DNA of 18,798 bases. Source: an uncultured Eubacteriales bacterium (GTDB lineage: Bacteria > Bacillota > Clostridia > Oscillospirales > Oscillospiraceae). Below the pieces are notes generated by a model that worked only from the letters and a program-made list of their open reading frames with translations, ran no database searches and had not been told where the DNA came from. Location of the stretch: the NCBI GenBank assembly GCA_900544945.1, contig UQXG01000027.1:1-18798 (forward strand), given 5' to 3'. Of this stretch, positions 13,731 to 18,798 are shown in pieces. A program made the translations under genes and the position numbers. How positions within the stretch are numbered: position 1 is the first letter of the stretch; every line of letters starts with the position of its first letter.

Positions 13731-15175
13731 AAAAGAATAAGGGACTGCTGGGACTTTGGATTCTGGGTCTGGCACTGGTTCTGGCCTTGGCAGCCTGGTT
13801 CCTTTTGTTCCGGTTCAACCGGTTTTCCATGGAGATGACCCTGGCGGGGGAGCCGAAGGCCACCTTGGAATATGGAGAGCACTATCAGGAGCCCGGAGTC
13901 ACTGCCCTTGTCCGGGGCAGCCGTTTCTTCCGAAAGGGATTTGTTCCCGGAGACATTCGCTATGATACCCGTTCTGACCTGGTTGAGGACAGGCTGGGCT
14001 GCTATAAAATCACCTATTGCGCCAGTTCCTTGTTTGCTTCCGGGGAAGTGACCCGGCGGGTGCAGGTGATAGACACCCGTCCGCCGGTGATTACCCTGAC
14101 TCCGGATAACCCGGAAACCCTTACCGAAGATGCCCCCTATACCGAGGCGGGCTTTCAGGCCTGGGACAATTACGACGGGGATATTACGGACAAGGTCATC
14201 CGACAGGAAACCCCGGAGCTTGTAACCTACGCAGTGGTGGATTCTTCGGGAAATCCGGCGAAAGCGGAACGAAAAATTCCCTACTGGGACTCCATTCCAC
14301 CGGAAATCACCCTGTCCGGTGGCGAAAACTACCGCATTTACCTGGGAAGACCCTACTCGGAGCCGGGCTTTTCCGCCCTGGACAACGACGACGGCGACCT
14401 GACCGCCCAGGTGGCGGTGTCCGGAGAAGTGGACTGGCGCAATCTGGGTGTGTACCCCATCACCTATACCGTTTCCGACGCCCGGGGCAACGAGACGCAA
14501 GTCATAAGGAGCGTGGAGGTGGCCGCCCACCAGCCCCCGGACACAGTGTATCCTGAGGGGAAAGTGATTTACCTGACCTTTGATGACGGCCCCAGTGCCT
14601 ACACCCCTCGGCTTCTGGACGTGCTGGACAAGTACAACGCCAAGGCGACCTTTTTTGTCATCGGAACCAAAGACGGAGAAACCATGCGGGAGATTGTCCG
14701 CCGGGGTCACAGCATCGGCTCCCATTCCATCACCCACAATTACGCCCAGGTCTATGCCGATCCCGATGCTTATTTTAACGATCTCTGGGCCACCCAGAAG
14801 GCCATTTACGACAATACCGGCGTCCAGTCCTGGCTCATGCGCTTTCCCGGGGGCAGCTCCAACGAGGTCAGCCGCCGTACCTGCGTGGGAATCATGACCT
14901 ACCTGACCGGCGCCGTCCAGGCGGCGGGCTTCCAGTATTTCGACTGGAACGTCTACTCTGGCGATGCCGGATCCACCACGGACACCGCCCAGGTAGCGCG
15001 GAATGTGATTCAGGGCATTCAGGAGCAGCCGGTATCTCTGGTGCTTCAGCACGACATCCACCGCTATAGCGTGGACGCGGTGGAGACTATCCTGAAATTC
15101 GGCACCCAGAACGGCTACCGGTTCCTGGCTCTGGATATGTCCAGCCCGGCCTTCCACCATGATCTGAATAATTAA
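13727..15175 (+). CDS. membrane-anchored polysaccharide deacetylase with Ig-like repeats
   Basis: A 482-residue cell-envelope enzyme. Residues 8-28 are an uncleaved membrane anchor. Residues 38 to about 268 hold three DUF5011/Ig-like modules (each with YxEPG or YTEAG, then D..DGD or D..GN). Residues 275-482 are a NodB-type deacetylase domain. Catalytic features are TFDDGP with Asp286 and Asp287, the metal ligands His333 and His337 in SHSITH, RFPGG at 372-376, DWN at 406-408, and LQHD with His442. It most likely removes acetyl groups from peptidoglycan N-acetylglucosamine, as PgdA does, which confers lysozyme resistance; another glycan is possible. The start overlaps the pdxY stop and has AAGGGAAG upstream. 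Confidence 0.92.
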   Translation: MKKNKGLLGLWILGLALVLALAAWFLLFRFNRFSMEMTLAGEPKATLEYGEHYQEPGVTALVRGSRFFRKGFVPGDIRYDTRSDLVEDRLGCYKITYCASSLFASGEVTRRVQVIDTRPPVITLTPDNPETLTEDAPYTEAGFQAWDNYDGDITDKVIRQETPELVTYAVVDSSGNPAKAERKIPYWDSIPPEITLSGGENYRIYLGRPYSEPGFSALDNDDGDLTAQVAVSGEVDWRNLGVYPITYTVSDARGNETQVIRSVEVAAHQPPDTVYPEGKVIYLTFDDGPSAYTPRLLDVLDKYNAKATFFVIGTKDGETMREIVRRGHSIGSHSITHNYAQVYADPDAYFNDLWATQKAIYDNTGVQSWLMRFPGGSSNEVSRRTCVGIMTYLTGAVQAAGFQYFDWNVYSGDAGSTTDTAQVARNVIQGIQEQPVSLVLQHDIHRYSVDAVETILKFGTQNGYRFLALDMSSPAFHHDLNN

Positions 15176-15180
15176 CCGAG

Positions 15181-15203
15181 GTCTTCCCCCTCTGGGGGAA
15201 GAC
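15181..15203 (+). terminator. hairpin after the deacetylase gene
   Basis: A perfect 10-bp stem (15181-15190 with 15194-15203) with a 3-nt loop, 5 bases after the stop codon. No T tract follows, so it may be an mRNA-stabilising hairpin or an inefficient terminator. Confidence 0.45.
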
Positions 15204-15251
15204 CCTTCGGCGGGCATCTGGGGTCACGATTCAAAAACCTGCTGTTTTGGC

Positions 15252-15280
15252 TTGACAGAATCCCGTCTCTCGGGTAAAAT
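15252..15280 (+). promoter_or_regulatory. sigma-A promoter of the tRNA-Arg locus
   Basis: A perfect TTGACA (15252-15257), a 17-bp spacer and TAAAAT (15275-15280). Transcription would start near 15287, just ahead of the degenerate tRNA copy, and continue through the intact tRNA. Confidence 0.85.
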
Positions 15281-15299
15281 AGTCGGGTCGATGACATAA

Positions 15300-15372
15300 G
15301 TCCCAGTAGCTCAGCTGGATAGAGCACACGCCTCCTAAGCGGCAGATCGTTCGATTCCTTCGAGCAGTGAAA
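15300..15372 (+). pseudogene. degenerate tRNA-Arg copy (5' half intact, 3' half lost)
   Basis: The first 42 bases (15300-15341) match the intact tRNA at 15393 with one difference: acceptor strand, D arm and anticodon loop with CCT. After that the sequence departs. The 3' side of the anticodon stem is broken, the T loop GTTCGATTC is recognisable but its stem does not pair, and the 3' acceptor strand and CCA are missing. It cannot fold into a normal tRNA. It sits between the promoter and the functional gene, so it would be transcribed as a leader. Confidence 0.75.
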
Positions 15373-15392
15373 ATTGCATAAATCTTAAAAAT

Positions 15393-15469
15393 GTCTCAGT
15401 AGCTCAGCTGGATAGAGCACACGCCTCCTAAGCGTGGGGTCGGAGGTTCAAATCCTCTCTGGGACGCCA
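15393..15469 (+). tRNA. tRNA-Arg (anticodon CCT)
   Basis: A complete 77-nt tRNA with encoded CCA. The acceptor stem GTCTCAG/CTGGGAC pairs with one G-T. The D arm is GCTC/GAGC, the anticodon stem CACGC/GCGTG encloses CTCCTAA (anticodon CCT, reading AGG), and the T stem GGAGG/CCTCT (one G-T pair) encloses TTCAAAT. It is followed within 10 bases by a terminator. Its 3' side faces the integrated element, as expected for a tRNA used as an integration site. Confidence 0.95.
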
Positions 15470-15477
15470 GAAAGCAC

Positions 15478-15515
15478 CGCTGCAAGCCTTTTTTCGGGGT
15501 TTGCAGCGTTTTTTT
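15478..15515 (+). terminator. intrinsic terminator of the tRNA-Arg transcript
   Basis: CGCTGCAA (15478-15485) pairs with TTGCAGCG (15501-15508), followed by seven Ts (15509-15515). Confidence 0.85.
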
Positions 15516-15524
15516 GTTCCTCCT

Positions 15525-15562
15525 TCTCCCGGTAATTTCACTTCCGTTACCGGGAGATTTTT
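15525..15562 (+). terminator. second hairpin after the tRNA
   Basis: A perfect 11-bp stem (15525-15535 with 15547-15557) followed by five Ts (15558-15562). It backs up the tRNA terminator or marks the outer edge of the inserted element. Confidence 0.65.
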
Positions 15563-15581
15563 ATACGCCGCATGATGTATA

Positions 15582-15647
15582 TTTGCTAATTGGACTCGAA
15601 CGCTTTTCAGAAATTTGCTAAGAAAATTCTGCGTTTTGCTAATTCGA
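15582..15647. repeat. three TTTGCTAA direct repeats at the element end
   Basis: TTTGCTAA occurs at 15582-15589, 15614-15621 and 15635-15642. The first and third extend to TTTGCTAATTGGA and TTTGCTAATTCGA. They lie between the tRNA and the integrase stop codon, where terminal integrase-binding (arm-type) repeats are expected. Function is inferred. Confidence 0.45.
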
Positions 15648-15656
15648 TTTTTCGGA

Positions 15657-17051
15657 TCACTTTGCCGGGGCTTGCGCCGCTATCAGGGCTGCGAGCGCAC
15701 TCGCCAGCTTCGGCGATTTCTGAAGCTGCTCCACAAGGCTTTCAAGGTCCAGGGTCGCAGGTTCCGATTTTGCCGGTTCCTCCGGCGGACGGACATTGCG
15801 GAGATCAGGCTTGGCATAGAAGGCAGTCTCGAATTTCTGAGCATTGACCTTTCTATCCTCGTCCAGAATGTGAGCATAGATACTGGTTATCATGTCAATC
15901 TCGGCATGGCCTGTATCGCCCTGGGTGGCTTTCAGATCGCCGTGGTTCAGTTTTAGCTTGTAGGTGGTACTGGAATGACGGAGAGAATGAAAGACCACCT
16001 TCGGCAGCCCTGCGTCCTCACGGAGCTTTGCAAACTCTTTGAGGATGATCCGATCCTCGCAGGGCCGTCCATTGGGAAGTGCCACCACCAGATCGAAGTC
16101 CTGATACTCGTCGCCCAGGAAGCCTTTCAGCTCGTCCTGGGACTTCTTCCATTCCCGCAGAATGTAGGCAAGCGTTTTCGGCAGCCACACCTTACGGATA
16201 CTGGAATCGGTTTTCGGCTTTTTCAGAATAATTCTTGTGCTGGTGTTCGGCATGAGCGGAGTGAAGATGTAATAGATATCCTTCTCACCCAGCGTTTCAA
16301 TCGCCCGTTTGGAAGCCCTCGTCAGCTCCTTGTCGATGTAGACATAGGCATTATCCGCCGCAATATCTTCATCGGAAATATGGACGTTCTCCCAGGTCAG
16401 CCCCAGGATTTCACCCATACGCAGAGAGCAGGCGAAGGAAAGGTTCATTGCCACATAGAGTTTGCTGTCCGTGCATTTGTCCAAGGCAAGACGGATCATC
16501 TCCGCCGTCCAGATATCCCGTTTCGCATACTCCGTTTTCGGGAGGATCACATTGTCAAAGGGATTTCTTGCAATGATTTCCCATCGTACCGCCTGCTTAA
16601 ACGCACACCGCAGAAGCTTGATGATCTTTTCAATGGTCTTGTCGCTGACATAGGTGGTAACGGCCTTTCGGGTCTTGGTAGACACTGATTTGGTTTTCTG
16701 CAAGGTCTGGATATAACCATCAACCGCACGGGGAGTAACCGCCTGTACCTCCATATCACCGATGATCGGATTGATATAGTTCGCAATCAGCGCCGTTTGG
16801 CTGTCATACATAGACACGCCCCATTTCTTTTCTCCGTAAAGAGATACGAAGTCATAAAGGAACTCGGTGATCGTCTGATTGCTTGGCGGGAGAAAAGTTC
16901 CCGTGTGCTGCTGATTTTCGATTTCCGCCTTGCGCTTTAAGGCCTCTTTGTGGGTATGCCAGGTTTCCCACTTCTGTTTGGTTTCTCCGTTTTCGTCCAC
17001 ATAGTTGTAAACAACGGAATAGTTTTTCTTTCGCTTGATTATAGATGCCAT
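15657..17051 (-). CDS. int: tyrosine recombinase (integrase)
   Basis: A 464-residue phage/ICE-type integrase that catalyses site-specific integration and excision. Residues 1-55 form a small N-terminal DNA-binding domain, about 58-165 the SAM-like core-binding domain, and 180-400 the catalytic domain with Arg211 (CSLRMGE), His355 and Arg358 (HSLRH), His382 (GHAEI) and nucleophile Tyr392 (IYAH). All catalytic residues are present. The last 50 residues are an Ala/Pro/Glu-rich extension beyond the fold. The ATG at 17051 is chosen because AAAGGAAG lies upstream; a GTG at 17075 that would overlap xis has no ribosome binding site. It follows xis by 20 bases and is transcribed toward the tRNA. GC content is lower than in the chromosomal genes. 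Confidence 0.94.
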   Translation of the reverse strand: MASIIKRKKNYSVVYNYVDENGETKQKWETWHTHKEALKRKAEIENQQHTGTFLPPSNQTITEFLYDFVSLYGEKKWGVSMYDSQTALIANYINPIIGDMEVQAVTPRAVDGYIQTLQKTKSVSTKTRKAVTTYVSDKTIEKIIKLLRCAFKQAVRWEIIARNPFDNVILPKTEYAKRDIWTAEMIRLALDKCTDSKLYVAMNLSFACSLRMGEILGLTWENVHISDEDIAADNAYVYIDKELTRASKRAIETLGEKDIYYIFTPLMPNTSTRIILKKPKTDSSIRKVWLPKTLAYILREWKKSQDELKGFLGDEYQDFDLVVALPNGRPCEDRIILKEFAKLREDAGLPKVVFHSLRHSSTTYKLKLNHGDLKATQGDTGHAEIDMITSIYAHILDEDRKVNAQKFETAFYAKPDLRNVRPPEEPAKSEPATLDLESLVEQLQKSPKLASALAALIAAQAPAK

Positions 17052-17071
17052 ATCGTTCTTCCTTTCTTGGA

Positions 17072-17278
17072 TCACAGGTCGAGGGAGTCAAGCCACTCGT
17101 CAAATGACCGCTTGGAAATGCGTATGGCGTTACCAATTCGCACGATTTTGAAGTGCCCTTCTTTTACAAGGATATATGCGGAAGTTCTTCCGATGCCCAG
17201 GATTTGAGCAATATCGTCAACCGTATACGTCCTTCTTTCAGGGGTTTCTTTCTTCGTGCCGTTCCATGTTTGAGACAT
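17072..17278 (-). CDS. xis: excisionase / MerR-like DNA-binding protein
   Basis: A 68-residue helix-turn-helix protein of the excisionase family. The core YTVDDIAQILGIGRTSAYILVKEG (residues 18-41) is a typical winged-helix recognition segment, followed by the wing and the RISKRSFDEWL motif. It would bend DNA at the element ends and steer the integrase toward excision. AAAGGGGG lies 5 bases before the ATG at 17278. It directly precedes int on the same strand. Length and position match Tn916-type Xis. Confidence 0.92.
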   Translation of the reverse strand: MSQTWNGTKKETPERRTYTVDDIAQILGIGRTSAYILVKEGHFKIVRIGNAIRISKRSFDEWLDSLDL

Positions 17279-17303
17279 GAGAACCCCCTTTCAGTTATGA
17301 AAA

Positions 17304-17363
17304 GGAACAGCACGAATATGTGTGGGTAATATAACTTCCACTATTATTTTACCGTGCTGCTCC
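17304..17363. repeat. inverted repeat around the xis promoter region
   Basis: GGAACAGCACG (17304-17314) and CGTGCTGCTCC (17353-17363) are inverted copies with one mismatch, 38 bases apart. They flank an AT-rich stretch upstream of xis that contains a candidate -10. They may be operator half-sites or Xis/Int binding sites. Confidence 0.5.
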
Positions 17364-17374
17364 GTGTTTGTCTG
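17346..17374 (-). promoter_or_regulatory. possible promoter of xis-int
   Basis: On the minus strand, CAGACA (17374-17369), a 17-bp spacer and TAAAAT (17351-17346). The -35 matches four of six positions. One arm of the inverted repeat covers the spacer. Confidence 0.35.
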
Positions 17375-17381
17375 CTGCTAA

Positions 17382-17415
17382 TTGAAAAGTTTACGATCTA
17401 TCCATAAACTTTCAA
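17382..17415. repeat. AT-rich hairpin upstream of xis
   Basis: TTGAAAAGTTTA (17382-17393) and TAAACTTTCAA (17405-17415) form a 10-11 bp stem with one bulge. It is followed by an A-rich run on the plus strand. It could be a binding site or a weak bidirectional hairpin. Confidence 0.45.
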
Positions 17416-17805
17416 AAAAGAAAAGTAGGCTTACAGACGGCTGCTGGCACAGCTCCACGGGAGTCTAACCCCGGCCCATGCTGATGGGTGCGGCGCACAA
17501 TGCTTTGTGGGCGTTCAATGCGCGAGTATCTTTGACCCTGCCCGTGTGTCATCGCCCGCAAGCTGCCACGCTTGCTTTGCGGTCTGGTGCTGTTCGCTCG
17601 CCCGTTACAGTGGTCCCGTCCTGCGGACTTGAAACGAGGTCATGGCGCACCGGCCGTATGGCTCGGCACAAACAGGAATGTATCCGTTTGCCTTATACTG
17701 CGGCGCTGGCCTCCCAACGGGCTTTCTTTGTCAAGGTGCTGCCTCCGGTCACGAAAGAGAGAAACAGGGAAAGGGTAAGCTGTTTCCGCTTTCAGACCGG
17801 GCTTG
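17416..17805. other. 390-base spacer with many small inverted repeats, no convincing gene
   Basis: It lies between the HTH gene and xis. Plus-strand open frames cross it (longest from 17478) but have no ribosome binding site and no recognisable domain. Several short stems are present, for example GCAAGC/GCTTGC (17558-17575), GAAACAG/CTGTTTC (17761-17786) and GTCAGC/GCTGAC (17805-17820). On the minus strand it would be the transcribed spacer linking the regulators to xis-int. I see no other feature. Confidence 0.4.
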
Positions 17806-18042
17806 TCAGCTCATGCTGACAATGGAATGAATGAGCTTGATCTCCAATCGGCGCTTCATGTACTCGTCCACCCGAACATGGGGCTGACCGTCAGGATCGT
17901 AAAGCGTCCGCGTGCAGAGCTTATTGATATAGCCCTCATAATACCGGAGTACCTGATCCACAGCCTGAGAATCCCCGTCACGGGCGGCGTCAATCACCGA
18001 AAGAGGAAGAAGCTCCTTGCCCTTGTAAGTGGGTTTCTTCAT
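17806..18042 (-). CDS. small HTH protein, Tn916 Orf8-like
   Basis: A 78-residue protein matching the helix-turn-helix proteins that follow the sigma-like regulator in Tn916-type elements (about 76 residues there). It opens with KGKELLPLSVIDAARDGD and continues with the amphipathic segment AVDQVLRYYEGYINKLC. Near the end is the conserved-looking RRLEIKLIHSI. GGGAGG (18056-18051) overlaps the end of the upstream gene and sits 8 bases before the ATG at 18042, so the two are translationally coupled. In Tn916, Orf7 and Orf8 promote transcription through the element; the same role here is inferred. Confidence 0.82.
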   Translation of the reverse strand: MKKPTYKGKELLPLSVIDAARDGDSQAVDQVLRYYEGYINKLCTRTLYDPDGQPHVRVDEYMKRRLEIKLIHSIVSMS

Positions 18043-18046
18043 ACCT

Positions 18047-18481
18047 TCAACCTCCCTTCGGCATGAGTGCGGCCAACTTGATCCGCAGCTCGGTCAATGA
18101 TTTTGCCCTTCGCCGTTGAACGGCACTGCGAGACATTCCAACAAGGCGGCCAACCTCCTGATCCGGCAGGTCCAGAACAAAATGCAGGATCAAAATACTC
18201 TGTTCCTGAACAGACAAACCGGCGAAGGCGTCAGCCACAAGCTCGTTTTCGATATGCAGATCATACCCGTGGGACGAGAATGTAAATCTGTCACTGGGGT
18301 AATGATCTACAACGCAGAGCTTGTCCATCTCCATTTGCGGAAGGTCGCTGAATGACAGTTCCCTGTCACGGCGCCTCTGCATTTCCCGGAGGTAGTCGAT
18401 TGCCTCATGGTACAGTACCAGTTTGCAGTAAGCATCGAACTGGCACCGTTCGCCATAGTCATTACGGGGGATCATATCCAT
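18047..18481 (-). CDS. sigma-70-like regulator, Tn916 Orf7-like
   Basis: A 144-residue sigma-factor-like protein, close to Tn916 Orf7 (140 residues). The N-terminal part has region-2-like helices (YCKLVLYHEAIDYLREMQRR). The C-terminal part is a region 4 helix-turn-helix (SVQEQSILILHFVLDLPDQEVGRLVGMSRSAVQRRRAKSL, split over residues 92-131). It likely helps RNA polymerase read the element's own promoters. GGGGGTG (18490-18484) precedes the ATG at 18481; a second ATG at 18475 is in frame. It is the first gene of the minus-strand regulator set and has a long leader containing an intrinsic terminator. Confidence 0.85.
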   Translation of the reverse strand: MDMIPRNDYGERCQFDAYCKLVLYHEAIDYLREMQRRRDRELSFSDLPQMEMDKLCVVDHYPSDRFTFSSHGYDLHIENELVADAFAGLSVQEQSILILHFVLDLPDQEVGRLVGMSRSAVQRRRAKSLTELRIKLAALMPKGG

Positions 18482-18631
18482 CTTTTCACCCCCTTTCCTG
18501 GGGGAATGAGGTGGGTTTCTCCCTTTCCGCTAACAAGGCGAACGCAAAGCCGCTCGCTACCCGCTAAAAGCCTCCTTTTTGAAAATTTCTCAAAAAATTT
18601 TTTCGAGGCGGGCTTGTCCTCGGAAAACAGC
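18482..18631 (-). other. leader of the sigma-like regulator gene
   Basis: About 150 bases between a terminator and the start codon. They contain CGAGG/CCTCG (18605-18623), TTTTTGA/TCAAAAA-type inverted sequence (18577-18596) and an AAAGGAGG with no start codon at a suitable distance. It is probably an untranslated leader with alternative structures. Confidence 0.35.
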
Positions 18632-18670
18632 AAAAAGCGCCCAGCAAGTCGCAACGGACCTGCAGGGCGC
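18632..18670 (-). terminator. terminator/attenuator upstream of the sigma-like gene
   Basis: On the minus strand, GCGCCCTGCAGG (18670-18659) pairs with CTTGCTGGGCGC (18648-18637) with two weak positions, followed by five Ts (18636-18632). It lies about 150 bases before the regulator start and points toward it, so it would limit transcription entering the regulator genes. Confidence 0.7.
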
Positions 18671-18770
18671 AGAAATGTTTTATAAAGATGATGGCTTACA
18701 CGGTATAGTTCATATCCAAAGCCGGACAACTCCGACGGAGGGGCTACGCTTTTTTTAGCTGGTGCAGATC

Positions 18771-18798
18771 ATGGATACTGCGAAACAAAAAGAAGGAC
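18771..18798 (+). CDS. possible start of a divergent regulator (cut off)
   Basis: An ATG at 18771 opens a frame (MDTAKQKEG) that stays open to the window edge. Only nine codons are visible and the ribosome binding site is weak (GGTG at 18761-18764). In Tn916 the repressor gene orf9 lies beside orf7 in opposite orientation, so a small HTH repressor is plausible here. That is an inference from position only. Confidence 0.3.

Larger units (their letters stand above)
15563..18798. mobile_element. one end of an integrated Tn916-like element (runs off the window)
   Basis: The gene set and order on the minus strand (sigma-like regulator, small HTH protein, excisionase, integrase at the end) is that of the regulation/recombination module of Tn916-family integrative conjugative elements, placed directly beside a tRNA gene. 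The exact left border is not resolved; it lies between the tRNA 3' end and about 15600. Conjugation and cargo genes and the far attachment site would lie beyond 18798, so this could also be a shorter or decayed island. Confidence 0.75.

Noticed and set aside
13646..15217. Long minus-strand open frame antisense to the polysaccharide deacetylase
   Set aside because: A shadow of a GC-rich coding strand; it has no start signal and no recognisable domain.
15590..15603. Inverted GTTCGAGTCC resembling a tRNA T arm near the element end
   Set aside because: The flanking bases do not form a T stem or acceptor stem; the match is short enough to be chance.
17052..17075. Upstream GTG start for the integrase
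   Set aside because: No Shine-Dalgarno precedes it, whereas the ATG at 17051 has AAAGGAAG upstream.
17478..17819. Plus-strand open frame of 113 codons within the mobile element spacer
   Set aside because: No ribosome binding site, no domain, opposite to the surrounding transcription and rich in Arg/Ser/Pro as in random GC-rich frames. It is kept only as part of the structured spacer.
18472..18729. Minus-strand open frame across the leader of the sigma-like gene
   Set aside because: It needs a TTG start without a ribosome binding site and runs through the terminator hairpin and into the regulator start; more likely untranslated leader.

Overview
The window looks like a chromosomal segment of an endospore-forming, low-copy-number-gene Gram-positive bacterium of the class Clostridia, most likely an Oscillospiraceae-type gut anaerobe. 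The evidence is moderately high GC, strong AGGAGG-type ribosome binding sites, sigma-A promoters with 17-bp spacers (often with an extended -10), the sporulation pair spmA/spmB, a sortase-anchored surface protein, an EF-P with lysine at position 32, a CD1247-type zinc-ribbon protein, and palindromic intergenic repeats of the kind common in gut Firmicutes. The lineage is an inference; no rRNA or marker comparison was possible.

Layout, left to right. 1-2150: one sortase-anchored surface protein with its own promoter, structured leader and terminator. 2158-2640: a non-coding island built of different palindromic repeats. 2667-4488: a phosphohexomutase unit. 4513-5909: a thyA-folA operon (dTMP synthesis and dihydrofolate recycling). 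5889-6602 (minus): a protein of unknown function that overlaps folA tail to tail and shares a divergent promoter with the next operon. 6602-9402: a housekeeping cluster of YqeG phosphatase, M24 aminopeptidase, efp and a CD1247-type zinc-ribbon protein; a strong hairpin then separates it from lepB (signal peptidase I). 9996-11734 (minus): spmB, spmA and an upstream gene broken by one apparent frameshift. 11908-15175: a three-gene operon with 4-bp overlaps (PfkB-family kinase, pyridoxal kinase, membrane-anchored polysaccharide deacetylase).

15252-15515 is a tRNA-Arg(CCT) locus. A perfect promoter is followed by a degenerate copy of the tRNA, then the intact tRNA and a terminator. Immediately beyond it lies one end of an integrated Tn916-like element that runs off the right edge of the window. 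On the minus strand it reads sigma-like regulator, small HTH protein (orf7/orf8 type), excisionase and tyrosine integrase, which is the regulation and recombination order of Tn916 relatives. Between the HTH gene and xis is about 0.5 kb with no convincing gene but many inverted repeats. A factor-independent terminator lies in the leader of the sigma-like gene. A possible divergent gene starts at the last bases of the window.

No wholly new system is evident. The points most worth following are the duplicated tRNA-Arg half next to the integrated element, the frameshifted gene at 11170-11734 with a weak resemblance to ADP-ribosyltransferase-fold proteins, the terminator wedged directly in front of lepB, the interlocked divergent promoter at 6602-6652, and the structured spacer and leader inside the mobile element.
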